Below, in pieces: positions 26,969 through 35,230 of a stretch of DNA of 64,000 nt. How positions within the stretch are numbered: the first letter of the stretch is position 1; every line of letters begins with the position of its first letter. The stretch covers positions 1 to 64,000 of the forward strand of contig NZ_VIKW01000024.1 of NCBI RefSeq assembly GCF_009711975.1. Reading direction: 5' to 3'. Under the pieces are notes generated by a model, which had not been told where the DNA came from, did no database searches, and was given only the letters and a program-made list of their open reading frames with translations. This stretch comes from Anabaena sp. UHCC 0204. Its GTDB lineage: Bacteria > Cyanobacteriota > Cyanobacteriia > Cyanobacteriales > Nostocaceae. The position numbers were made by a program, and so were the translations under genes.

Positions 26969-27304
26969 ATGATTACTGAAGACATCCTAGCCCAAGAATT
27001 TGTCAGACTCATAAATGACTATTACCCAACAGTGGGAAAACTCTTAGAAGGCTGCCATGTGAAAGTTATAACTTGCTTTTGGGGACGACCCGCAAAACGG
27101 TTTCAATATGTAGGAATTTATTGTCGAGAAGACATGATACCCTATATTCAAGCCAAAAAAGAAATCCTCAGAGAATTAGCAGAAAATATGGGGCTAATTC
27201 AAGTAGTTTGTCTCAATGCCAAGCGATTGTTACGTGATCCTATGTCAAAGTTAAAGCAATCTGAACCTCGATTATGGTTAGAGTTGCAATTAGTAGCAGC
27301 CTAA
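26969..27304 (+). CDS. Hypothetical protein
   Basis: 111 residues, basic, with one central beta region (HVKVITCFWGRPAKRFQYVGIYC) and a long helix (PYIQAKKEILRELAENMGL). No known motif. Independent promoter likely, because a terminator lies upstream. Confidence 0.55.
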   Translation: MITEDILAQEFVRLINDYYPTVGKLLEGCHVKVITCFWGRPAKRFQYVGIYCREDMIPYIQAKKEILRELAENMGLIQVVCLNAKRLLRDPMSKLKQSEPRLWLELQLVAA

Positions 27305-27542
27305 GACAATAATTATCATGGCGAATATTGATTATCAATGCGAAAATCCCACAATTCATTGCTAACCACTGCCGATATATATTGCTAGTGGTGATAAGGC
27401 GATCGCCATTGCTACTATCGTCACAAAATCAGGAAATTTCCGAACGAATTAGATCTCAGCACACTAGCGTTAATATCCTCATTCTTTTCTTTGCAAAAAA
27501 ATCGAGAGAGTTGACAACGCTACAATCAAGAGGTGCGGAATT

Positions 27543-27914
27543 ATGTCTAAACTTCCCTTGCTTCCTCCCGATGATTTACCTCCTACCAAGGTAACAAAAG
27601 AGGATGGAATGCTACATTTAGAGTTAGAAGAGTCTATTGGTAGATGTTTTTTCTATGCGTGCGATCGCATTACCCAAGTATTATTATCTAATTGTCAGTG
27701 GTACATGACTACGAATAACACCACTTTGATGTTAATTGTAGACTGTCCCGATATAGTTGCTTATTGGCACATAGTCAGCAATATTCCCCAATTGGGAAAT
27801 AGACTGGAAAGATTTACTAAAAATGCCAAAATTCGAGTTTATCCCCCCTTTGGGAAAGGATCACCTTTTGAAATTGGAGTGAATGAAATTTCAGCCTATC
27901 GAGATTGGTTATAA
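27543..27914 (+). CDS. Hypothetical protein
   Basis: 123 residues; begins SKLPLLPPDDLPPTKV and continues with alternating strands (LHLELEESIGRCFFYACDRI, TLMLIVDCPDIVAYWHIVS). No domain recognised. The 238-bp gap before it contains a HIP1 site and no convincing frame. A hairpin terminator follows 20 bp after the stop. Confidence 0.55.
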   Translation: MSKLPLLPPDDLPPTKVTKEDGMLHLELEESIGRCFFYACDRITQVLLSNCQWYMTTNNTTLMLIVDCPDIVAYWHIVSNIPQLGNRLERFTKNAKIRVYPPFGKGSPFEIGVNEISAYRDWL

Positions 27915-27934
27915 GTTTTAAATAACCAGATATT

Positions 27935-27953
27935 GGACTTCTTGGAGAAGTCC
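27935..27953 (+). terminator. Hairpin terminator
   Basis: GGACTTC / GAAGTCC arms with a 5-base loop, followed by ttatctattttgt. Confidence 0.6.
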
Positions 27954-27998
27954 TTATCTATTTTGTTATAATTAGATCAATACCAGAATATACCAGCC

Positions 27999-28604
27999 AT
28001 GATTAATAACTTTATCAATAATAAAAAAGAACTTTTCGACCGTTGGGCAAATAGTTATGATTGGACATTTCCTTCTTTTATTTACCAAGCAATTCACCAA
28101 AGATTACTCACAAAAGTTGAATTAGCACCAAATGCAAATATTCTAGATTTAGGTTGTGGAACTGGCAGATTATTAGACAGATTAGCAACTCAGTTTCCAG
28201 AAATTCGAGGAACAGGATTAGATTTATCTCCCCAAATGTTGCGGATAGCTAGACAAAATAACCGCCACCGTCCCCGATTAATTTATATTGAAGGTAATGC
28301 TGAAAATCTCCCCTTTGCTGAAGGACAATTTGATGCAGTTTTTAATACCATCAGTTTCTTGCATTATCCTCAACCAGAACAGGTTTTAAAAGAAGTAGCA
28401 AGGGTACTTTCTCCCGGTGGTAAATTTTATTTAGTAGACATCACTTTTAATAACTCATCATGTCAAATTACACCCCATTCTCCCACAGGAATAAGGTTTT
28501 ATAGCAAGAAAGAAAGAGAAGAAATGGGTAATAATACTGGATTAACTTGTGTAGGTCACTATGATTTATTGGGGTTTGTATTATTAACGGTTTTCCAAAA
28601 ATAA
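27999..28604 (+). CDS. Class I SAM-dependent methyltransferase
   Basis: 201 residues, UbiE/Methyltransf_11 type. Motif I ILDLGCGTGRLLDRL binds SAM; then GLDLSPQMLRIAR, GNAENLPFAEGQFDAVFNT and VARVLSPGGKFYLVDI. The N-terminal FDRWANSYDW is usual for this group. Substrate cannot be inferred. Convergent with hypB, 90 bp apart. Confidence 0.85.
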   Translation: MINNFINNKKELFDRWANSYDWTFPSFIYQAIHQRLLTKVELAPNANILDLGCGTGRLLDRLATQFPEIRGTGLDLSPQMLRIARQNNRHRPRLIYIEGNAENLPFAEGQFDAVFNTISFLHYPQPEQVLKEVARVLSPGGKFYLVDITFNNSSCQITPHSPTGIRFYSKKEREEMGNNTGLTCVGHYDLLGFVLLTVFQK

Positions 28605-28694
28605 TCTTTGTAAGGCGCGTAACGCATCAATCCTTTACTTCCAATTGACCTAATTACTCAAAGCTGATTTCACCTTGATCTTAGCAGATGATTT

Positions 28695-29489
28695 CTAGCT
28701 GCATTTAAATAACCAATTATATAAACCTTCTAATCCTTCCCCAGTAGTAGCAGAAACTTGGAAAATTTGTATTTTTGGGTTTACCTGTTTTGCATACTCA
28801 AGACAACGTTGAACATCAAAATTGAGATATGGCAATAAATCAATTTTCGTGAGAATCATAATTTCACTATTACGGAAAATATGGGGATATTTAATTGGTT
28901 TATCTTCCCCTTCCGTCACTGATAAAATTACAACCTTAGCCTGTTCTCCTAAATCAAACAAAGCCGGACAAACTAAATTTCCCACATTTTCAATCATCAC
29001 CACAGAATTTAAAGGTGGATTAAGTTCCTGTAACCCTCTTTCTATCATTGATGCGTCTAAATGACAACCTGTACCTGTGTTAATTTGCACAACTTTACAG
29101 CCTGTGGCTTTAATCTTTTCAGCATCATTAGTAGTTTCTTGATCACCTTCAATCACGCTGATAGATAATTTGTCTTTTAAATCATTAATTGTGCGAGTTA
29201 ATAATGTAGTTTTTCCTGCACCGGGAGAACTCATTAAATTTAACGCGAGAATATTTCTACCTTTAAACCAGCCGCGATTTTGGGCAGCTAATAAGTTATT
29301 TTTACCTAAAATTTCTTGTTCTAAAGATATCGTTGTATTATGAATTTTGGCGTGAATATCAGCAGGTTTTTCATGGTGATGAGTGTGGGTAATTACAGTC
29401 CCATCTGCTAAAGTATGAGTATGATGTTCATGTTCTAAGTTAGTAATTGTCGTTTCATTATTATCAGAACAACCACAGGTTACACACAT
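28695..29489 (-). CDS. hypB: HypB, nickel-inserting GTPase
   Basis: 264 residues. N-terminal CVTCGCSDN is the high-affinity CxxCGC nickel site; a His-rich stretch (EHEHHTHTL, THTHHHEK) stores metal. GTPase motifs: Walker A MSSPGAGKTTLL, switch EGDQETTNDAE, IENVGNLVCPALFDLGE holding the dimer-interface nickel Cys, and LTKIDLLPYL. With HypA it delivers Ni to the large subunit precursor. It overlaps hypA by 10 bp and is the last gene of the hyp operon. Confidence 0.97.
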   Translation of the reverse strand: MCVTCGCSDNNETTITNLEHEHHTHTLADGTVITHTHHHEKPADIHAKIHNTTISLEQEILGKNNLLAAQNRGWFKGRNILALNLMSSPGAGKTTLLTRTINDLKDKLSISVIEGDQETTNDAEKIKATGCKVVQINTGTGCHLDASMIERGLQELNPPLNSVVMIENVGNLVCPALFDLGEQAKVVILSVTEGEDKPIKYPHIFRNSEIMILTKIDLLPYLNFDVQRCLEYAKQVNPKIQIFQVSATTGEGLEGLYNWLFKCS

Positions 29490-29821
29490 AAATCCTCCAC
29501 TTCAATTTCTTTAATTTTCAGTTCTTCACCAGTTATTAAGTCTAACTGCACACTACCACATTCACAAATACCAAAAGGTTTATCTATAGGAAAAGTTGTC
29601 CCACATTGACGACATTTAGCCGTTCCTGGTATTTCTATTATTTCTAATATTGCCCCTTCTACTATTGTACCTTGGGCGCAAATTTCAAAACAAAATCTGA
29701 TAGCTTCGGGCATAATAGCTGATAATTTGCCAATTTCTAATAATACTCTTTGGACTTTTTTGTTTTGGGCATTTTCGCTAACTATAGCGATGATATTTTG
29801 GGTTATTCCTAGTTCGTGCAT
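29480..29821 (-). CDS. hypA: HypA, hydrogenase nickel chaperone
   Basis: 113 residues. Begins MHELGITQNI, whose amino terminus and His2 bind nickel. Zinc site from CRQCGTTF and CECGS. Partner of HypB, with which it overlaps. A cacgcagagacgcagag repeat fills the gap to hypE upstream. Confidence 0.97.
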   Translation of the reverse strand: MHELGITQNIIAIVSENAQNKKVQRVLLEIGKLSAIMPEAIRFCFEICAQGTIVEGAILEIIEIPGTAKCRQCGTTFPIDKPFGICECGSVQLDLITGEELKIKEIEVEDLCV

Positions 29822-29832
29822 AGCTTTTTTTA

Positions 29833-29867
29833 TTTCACGCAGAGACGCAGAGGCGCAGAGAAAGGAG
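29833..29867. repeat. cacgcagaggcgcag-type repeat between hypE and hypA
   Basis: Heptamer-like array ttcacgcagagacgcagagg then cgcagagaaagg. The same family occurs at 32490-32522, 32808-32836, 35194-35226, 38762-38793, 53738-53770 and about 62855-62879; four copies sit in hyp intergenic gaps. Confidence 0.75.
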
Positions 29868-29872
29868 GGAGT

Positions 29873-30967
29873 TTAACAAATTCGGGGAAGTTGATCTCCT
29901 ACTAGCATATCAACTATTCTTTCTGCACCAAAGGCGGTTTTTAAGAGGACTATTCCTGGTGGTGTGGGAATTATTTTACCTATGATAGATGCTTGTTTTC
30001 CTGTGGGGTGGGTTTTCATTGTTGCTAAAATTAAATCTGCTTTTTCTGGAGGGGCAACTATGACTAGTTTACCTTCGTTGGCTAGATATAAGGGATCTAA
30101 ACCTAATATTTCACATACTCCATTTACTTCTTCTCTAATAGGAATGGCGTTTTCATTGATGCTTATTCCTACGTTAGCTGTGAGGGCAAATTCATTTAAG
30201 ACTGTGGCTAAACCGCCTCTGGTTGCGTCTCGCATGGCGTGAATTTGAGGACAAATTTTGATAATTTCGGCGACTAATTCATGCAATGGTTGACAGTCAC
30301 TTTCTATATCTGTTTCTAATGCTAATTCTCCTCTAGCAATTAATATTGCTGTGCCATGATTTCCAATTTCACCGTTTATAATTACTACGTCTCCCGGTTG
30401 AATATTGCGGGGAGAAATATCAATATTTGGGGGAATTATGCCAATTCCCGCAGTGTTAATAAATAGTTTGTCAGCACAACCACGATTAACAACTTTTGTG
30501 TCTCCTGTGACTATTTGTACTCCAGCTTTTTGGGCTGCTTGCTGCATACTGGCAACTACACGGCGCAATGTTTCTACTGCTAAACCTTCTTCTATAATGA
30601 CGCTACAGGTAAGATATAAAGGTTTTGCACCACTCACTGCCAAATCATTAATTGTGCCATTAATTGCTAGTTCTCCTATATCTGAACCAGGGAAAAATAA
30701 GGGGTCTACTACATAAGAATCTGTGGTAAATGCTAATCTGTTTCCATGTTGAGAAAGGCTGGCTAAATCAAATGTTGCTTGATCTTCTAATTGGGAAAGA
30801 ATGGGATTATTAAAGGTTTTGACAAATACATCATCTATCAAGTCACGCATGGCTTTACCACCGCTACCATGTGCGAGATTAATATGTGTATCACGGACTT
30901 TTCCCTGCCGACGACGGACTTGTTCGATTTTTTGAAAAAGTGGATTTTGATTGGGGATAATGGTCAT
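29873..30967 (-). CDS. hypE: HypE, carbamoyl-dehydrating thiocyanate-forming protein
   Basis: 364 residues from ATG 30967; an upstream in-frame ATG would add 19 residues unlike the family. PurM-like fold with LAHGSGGKAMRDLI, FTTDSYVVDPLFFPG, GDTKVV and TRGGLATVLNE ATP-binding elements. The C-terminus is LPRIC, the conserved PRxC whose Cys carries the carbamoyl then cyano group made with HypF for the FeCN2CO centre. Start and end are both intact. Confidence 0.96.
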   Translation of the reverse strand: MTIIPNQNPLFQKIEQVRRRQGKVRDTHINLAHGSGGKAMRDLIDDVFVKTFNNPILSQLEDQATFDLASLSQHGNRLAFTTDSYVVDPLFFPGSDIGELAINGTINDLAVSGAKPLYLTCSVIIEEGLAVETLRRVVASMQQAAQKAGVQIVTGDTKVVNRGCADKLFINTAGIGIIPPNIDISPRNIQPGDVVIINGEIGNHGTAILIARGELALETDIESDCQPLHELVAEIIKICPQIHAMRDATRGGLATVLNEFALTANVGISINENAIPIREEVNGVCEILGLDPLYLANEGKLVIVAPPEKADLILATMKTHPTGKQASIIGKIIPTPPGIVLLKTAFGAERIVDMLVGDQLPRIC

Positions 30968-31002
30968 TTTAAATTGTTTTATAAGTATAAATTTTGAATT
31001 TT

Positions 31003-31023
31003 TGACAGGCATATTGCCTGTCA
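31003..31023 (-). promoter_or_regulatory. Hairpin between tautomerase gene and hypE
   Basis: Perfect 9-bp arms TGACAGGCA / TGCCTGTCA with loop TAT, 12 bp after the tautomerase stop and upstream of hypE. No T-run follows in the transcript direction, so an RNA processing or stabilising hairpin is as likely as a terminator. Confidence 0.5.
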
Positions 31024-31034
31024 TTTCAAATCAT

Positions 31035-31307
31035 TTACCAATTTTTTCTATCATCTCTTTCGTCCCTATCTTTTCTCTCATCTCTGTCTTTTCTTTCATC
31101 TCTATCTTCGCGCTTATTGTTGTTTTTGTCATATTGTAAAACGCCACCAATTCCCAAATCTTCTCGTTCAATTTCTTCAATGTGAACAGTTATATATTCG
31201 GATTTAGTATCTAAAGTGGAGGCTAAAGCATCAGTCACAGCCTTGACTAATTTGCGCTTTCTTTCTATGGAGTTACCCTTACTAATGCGGACGGTTACAT
31301 AAGCCAT
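31035..31307 (-). CDS. 4-oxalocrotonate tautomerase-like small protein in the hyp operon
   Basis: 90 residues. The first 60 fit the 4-OT family (VTVRISKGNSIERKRKLVKAVTDAL, TLDTKSEYITVHIEEI) but the catalytic Pro1 is Ala (MAYVTV). The last 30 residues are an expanded charged repeat (DERKDRDERKDRDERDD), encoded by imperfect tandem 18-bp-like units. The same gene, asr0697 as I recall, sits between hypD and hypE in PCC 7120, so its place in hydrogenase maturation seems conserved though the reaction is unknown. Without Pro1, classical tautomerase activity is unlikely. Confidence 0.8.
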   Translation of the reverse strand: MAYVTVRISKGNSIERKRKLVKAVTDALASTLDTKSEYITVHIEEIEREDLGIGGVLQYDKNNNKREDRDERKDRDERKDRDERDDRKNW

Positions 31308-31331
31308 GTGATTTTCCTCAACTTGTACAAG

Positions 31332-32483
31332 TTAGACTGATAAAGGTTCGGTAGATACACCTGATTTATCTCTTTTTGACATAGTTGAAAGTCGCCCATA
31401 TTTGTAATATGCTGCACAAGCACCTTCGGAGGAAACCATACAAGTTCCTATGGGTGTTTCTGGTGTACAAGCTGTTCCAAATACGTTACATTGCCAAGGT
31501 TTTAAAACTCCTTTGAGAATTTCTCCACATTGACAAGCTTTATGATCTGCTACTTTTAAATTAGGAATTGTAAATTTAGCTTCAGCATCAAATTGGGCAT
31601 ATTTTTCGCGGATTTTAAAACCGGAATTGGGGATTTCTCCTAAACCTCGCCATGCAAATTTTTCTCGGACTACAAAAACTTGATTCATGGCTGCTAGTGC
31701 GTTTTTATTTCCGGCTGGTTCTACTAATCGGTTATATTGATTTTCAACTTGACAACGATTTTCTACTATCTGTTTTAATAACATCCAAATTGATTGAAAA
31801 ATATCTAATGGTTCAAAGCCGGAAATAACTATAGGTTTATGATATTTTTGGGAAATAAATTCGTAGGGTTCTGTTCCTATCACCATGCTTACATGACCTG
31901 GACCAACAAAACCATCAAGTTCTAAATCTGGATTTTCTAATAATGCTTGTAAGGCGGGAATTACTAATACATGATTAGAAAACATACTAAAGTTAGTGAT
32001 ATTTTCTGCTGCTGCTTGGAGGATAGTAAATGCTGTACTGGGGGCGGTGGTTTCAAAGCCTAAACCGAAGAAAACTATTTCTTTATGGGGGTTCTCTTTG
32101 GCAATTTTGAGGCTGTCTAAGGGTGAGTAAACCATGCGAACATCTGCACCTTGGGCTTTAGCTTGCAAGAGGCTGGTTTTTGCACCGGGTACGCGCATTG
32201 CATCGCCAAATGTGGTAAAAATGATGTTGGGGTATTGACTGAGGGCGATCGCATCATCTATTCTACCTTTAGGCATTACACAAACTGGACAACCAGGACC
32301 ATGAATTAGTTCGATATTATTAGGTAATATTTCTTCGATTCCGTATTTAAAAATTGCATGGGTATGTCCACCACATACTTCCATTATTTTTAAATGTCTA
32401 TCTATTTGTTGGCTGAGTTTTGCTATTTCTTGTTGTAAGGCTTGGGCTTTTTCTGGGTTACGAAATTCATCTACATATTTCAT
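31332..32483 (-). CDS. hypD: HypD, [4Fe-4S] scaffold for Fe(CN)2CO assembly
   Basis: 383 residues from ATG 32483; the frame extends upstream only through a repeat. Conserved blocks: MEVCGGHTHAIFKYG with the active Cys, HGPGCPVCVMP, GFETTAPSTAF, GFVGPGHVSMVIG, and the C-terminal Fe-S Cys set (CQCGEILKG, CNVFGTACTPETPIGTCMVS, SEGACAAYYKYG). HypD with HypC assembles the iron part of the active site. Fourth gene of the operon. Confidence 0.97.
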   Translation of the reverse strand: MKYVDEFRNPEKAQALQQEIAKLSQQIDRHLKIMEVCGGHTHAIFKYGIEEILPNNIELIHGPGCPVCVMPKGRIDDAIALSQYPNIIFTTFGDAMRVPGAKTSLLQAKAQGADVRMVYSPLDSLKIAKENPHKEIVFFGLGFETTAPSTAFTILQAAAENITNFSMFSNHVLVIPALQALLENPDLELDGFVGPGHVSMVIGTEPYEFISQKYHKPIVISGFEPLDIFQSIWMLLKQIVENRCQVENQYNRLVEPAGNKNALAAMNQVFVVREKFAWRGLGEIPNSGFKIREKYAQFDAEAKFTIPNLKVADHKACQCGEILKGVLKPWQCNVFGTACTPETPIGTCMVSSEGACAAYYKYGRLSTMSKRDKSGVSTEPLSV

Positions 32484-32489
32484 ATTTTT

Positions 32490-32522
32490 ATTTCTCACGC
32501 AAAGGCGCAAAGACGCAAAGGA
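32490..32522. repeat. cacgcaaaggcgcaaagacg-type repeat between hypC and hypD
   Basis: tctcacgcaaaggcgcaaag, then acgcaaagg, directly upstream of hypD. Part of the family listed at 29833. Confidence 0.75.
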
Positions 32523-32531
32523 AGAGAGGTT

Positions 32532-32780
32532 TTAAGTATAAGATTGGGCTATTTCTTGCAGTAATTTTAATGTTTCTGCGGCTTCTTGTTCGTTGATTCT
32601 ATTCATGGCAAAACCAACGTGAACTAATACCCAATCTCCTATACAAGCTTCTGGGGGGTGTTGTTCGTCAACTATACAAGCTATGTTTACTTGACGTTTT
32701 ACTCCTCCAATATTAACTGTAGCTAGTTTATGTTCTATGTTGGTTATTTCTGTTATTTGTCCGGGTATTCCTAAACACAT
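32532..32780 (-). CDS. hypC: HypC/HupF-family hydrogenase assembly chaperone
   Basis: 82 residues. Starts MCLGIPGQI; the N-terminal Cys (after Met removal) binds iron and the large-subunit precursor. GVKRQVNIACI and GDWVLVHVGFAMNRI are the beta-barrel core. Works with HypD. Located between hypF and hypD. Confidence 0.97.
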   Translation of the reverse strand: MCLGIPGQITEITNIEHKLATVNIGGVKRQVNIACIVDEQHPPEACIGDWVLVHVGFAMNRINEQEAAETLKLLQEIAQSYT

Positions 32781-32845
32781 TTTGCTTGTCCTTTTTTTGA
32801 AGATTTATTTCACGCAGAGGCGCAGAGACAACAGAGGTTTTTATG

Positions 32846-35191
32846 TTATTTTTTTAAGTATTTAGCGGCTGCAATTACGCTTTGTCCTAGTGATAAACCT
32901 CCATCATTTGCGGGTAATATACTATGGGTGAGGACTTTTATTTCTAATTTTTCTAACTGTGTTTTTACTTGTTGTAAAAGAATGCGGTTTTGAAATACTC
33001 CTCCTGTTAATGCTACTTGATTAAATTGATGTTCTTGTCTAAGTTTTTTAACTATTTGGGTTATGGTAATGGCTAAACTTTTATGGAATTTTGCAGCTAT
33101 TTCTGATGAGGATATGTGCTGTTTTATATCATTGAGTATTTCTATCCATGTTGGAGATGTACCTATATAATAAATATTATCTAATTTTTCTAAGTTAAAG
33201 GGATAATTTAGAGTTTCTTTATCATTGTTTAAAATATTAATATCAGCTATGGCTTCCATTTCTATGGCTGCTTGTCCTTCATAACTACATTTTTCTGGAC
33301 ATATACCTATTGCGGCTGCTACTGCATCAAATAATCTCCCTACTGATGATGTTAAGGGTGAATTAATACCTTTTGCTATGATTTGATTGAGTAGTTGAGG
33401 ATTTTTATTTTCTAGGGTTTTGATAATTGCTAAATCACTATATTTTTGTTTTATTTCTTCCCATGCGAAGGAGTTTATTAATTGAGAGTATGTATTTCTC
33501 CAAGGTTGATAAATTGCTTGTTTTCCTCCTATCATGGGTAGAGGTTTAAATGTAGCTAATCTTTGAAAGTTTTGATAATCTGCTAGGAGAAATTCTCCAC
33601 CCCATAATGTACCATCTTCACCATAACCTAAACCATCATAAGCTATTCCTAAAATCGCTTTTGAGTCTAAAGGAATTTGATTTTCTGCCATACAAGCTGC
33701 TATATGGGCGTGATGATGTTGAATTTCATCTAATTTAATATTATTCACTATTGCTAGTTCTTTACCAAGTTTAGATGATAGATATTCTGGATGTTTATCA
33801 ATAGCAATTATTTCTGGTTTATGTGCAAATAAGTTTAAATATAAATTTAATGTTTCTTGATACCCATTGAACGCAGCTACATTTTCTAAATCTCCTAAAT
33901 GTTGTGATAAAATCGCCTCACCTTCTCGTAATAAGCAAAAGGTATTTTTTAACTCGCTACCCATTGCTAAAATTGGCGGAATTTTCTCAAATCCTGGTGG
34001 TAATTTAATTGGTGCTGGTGCATATCCCCTAGCACGTCGGAGGGTTTGTATTTGATTATCAATAACTCTGACTACAGAATCATCTACTCTATTGACAATA
34101 TCACGGTTATGTAAAAGAAAATAATCGGCTATTTTCGATAATTTATCTTTTGCTTCTTCATTATTTATACATTGCGGTTCATCAGAAATATTCCCGCTAG
34201 TTAAGACTATGGGGCGATTCATGCGTCTGAGAATTAAATGATGTAAAGGTGTATAAGGTAGCATGAAACCCAGAGTATTTTGTCCTGGGGCGATAGAAGA
34301 TGGTAATTTATGATGATTTTTAATATTTAATAAAACAATAGGTGCAGCAGAACTTGTTAATAATTCTTTTTCTAAATCATTAATATCGCAATATTCAGAA
34401 ATAATATTAATATCTCTTGCCATTAAAGCCAAAGGTTTATGATCACGTCGTTTGCGATTTCTGAGTTTAATAACTGCATTTTCCAAAGTAGCATCACAAG
34501 CTAAATGAATACCACCTAAACCTTTAATAGCAACAATTTCACCCTTTTGTAATAAAGTACAAACAGCATCCACATCATCCAACATTGAAAACATATCAGA
34601 TATCATAGGTTTACCGTCAGCACGTTCTAACCATGCACGCGGACCACAAGTAAAACAAGCCACAGGTTGGGCATGAAAACGACGATTTGCTACATCTTCA
34701 TATTCCCTTTCACACTCTCCACACATTGAAAAATTCACCATGCTGGTGTTATTTCTATCGTAAGGAATAGCCCGAATAATACTCAACCTTGGACCACAAT
34801 GAGTACAATTAGTAAAAGGATAACGAAAATAACGACTAAAAGGATCAAAAATATCCTTTTGACATTGAGAACAAGTTGCAGCGTCAGGAGAAACTTCAGT
34901 TTTCACCACACTATTAACACTACGAGAAATCACAAAATCATCAAAATTAAACTCACCCAAATATGGACTCCTAATCACATCAGTAATTCTTGCCAAAGGA
35001 GGACATTCTTGATATAATTGATTAATAAAATCCGTTATTTCTTCCTCACTACCAGAAACACGAATTAACACCCCTTCACCATCATTATAAACATCACCCT
35101 TTAACCCAAAAACCTTCGCTAAACGATAAACAGTAGGACGAAAACCCACACCTTGAACAGTACCACAAACCCTAACTTCTTCTATTCTCAT
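32846..35191 (-). CDS. hypF: HypF, carbamoyltransferase for cyanide ligand synthesis
   Basis: 781 residues, full length. Acylphosphatase domain at 1-90 (GTVQGVGFRPTVYRLA), two zinc fingers at 105-185 (CSQCQKDIFDP ... CTHCGPRLSIIR; CGECEREYED ... CFTCGPRAW), YrdC-like domain at about 200-385 (KGLGGIHLACDATLENAV, TSGNISDEP), and Kae1-like domain to the end (HHHAHIAACMAE, AYDGLGYGEDGTLWGGEF, GGVFQNRILL). Transfers carbamoyl from carbamoyl phosphate to HypE. Second gene of the extended operon. Confidence 0.97.
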   Translation of the reverse strand: MRIEEVRVCGTVQGVGFRPTVYRLAKVFGLKGDVYNDGEGVLIRVSGSEEEITDFINQLYQECPPLARITDVIRSPYLGEFNFDDFVISRSVNSVVKTEVSPDAATCSQCQKDIFDPFSRYFRYPFTNCTHCGPRLSIIRAIPYDRNNTSMVNFSMCGECEREYEDVANRRFHAQPVACFTCGPRAWLERADGKPMISDMFSMLDDVDAVCTLLQKGEIVAIKGLGGIHLACDATLENAVIKLRNRKRRDHKPLALMARDINIISEYCDINDLEKELLTSSAAPIVLLNIKNHHKLPSSIAPGQNTLGFMLPYTPLHHLILRRMNRPIVLTSGNISDEPQCINNEEAKDKLSKIADYFLLHNRDIVNRVDDSVVRVIDNQIQTLRRARGYAPAPIKLPPGFEKIPPILAMGSELKNTFCLLREGEAILSQHLGDLENVAAFNGYQETLNLYLNLFAHKPEIIAIDKHPEYLSSKLGKELAIVNNIKLDEIQHHHAHIAACMAENQIPLDSKAILGIAYDGLGYGEDGTLWGGEFLLADYQNFQRLATFKPLPMIGGKQAIYQPWRNTYSQLINSFAWEEIKQKYSDLAIIKTLENKNPQLLNQIIAKGINSPLTSSVGRLFDAVAAAIGICPEKCSYEGQAAIEMEAIADINILNNDKETLNYPFNLEKLDNIYYIGTSPTWIEILNDIKQHISSSEIAAKFHKSLAITITQIVKKLRQEHQFNQVALTGGVFQNRILLQQVKTQLEKLEIKVLTHSILPANDGGLSLGQSVIAAAKYLKK

Positions 35192-35230
35192 CTTTCTTCC
35201 TTTGCGTCTTTGCGCCTTTGCGTGAGATCA

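Noticed and set aside
27328-27594. Possible gene of 88 codons
   Set aside because: TTG start, no family pattern, mixed composition and overlap with the better frame at 27543.
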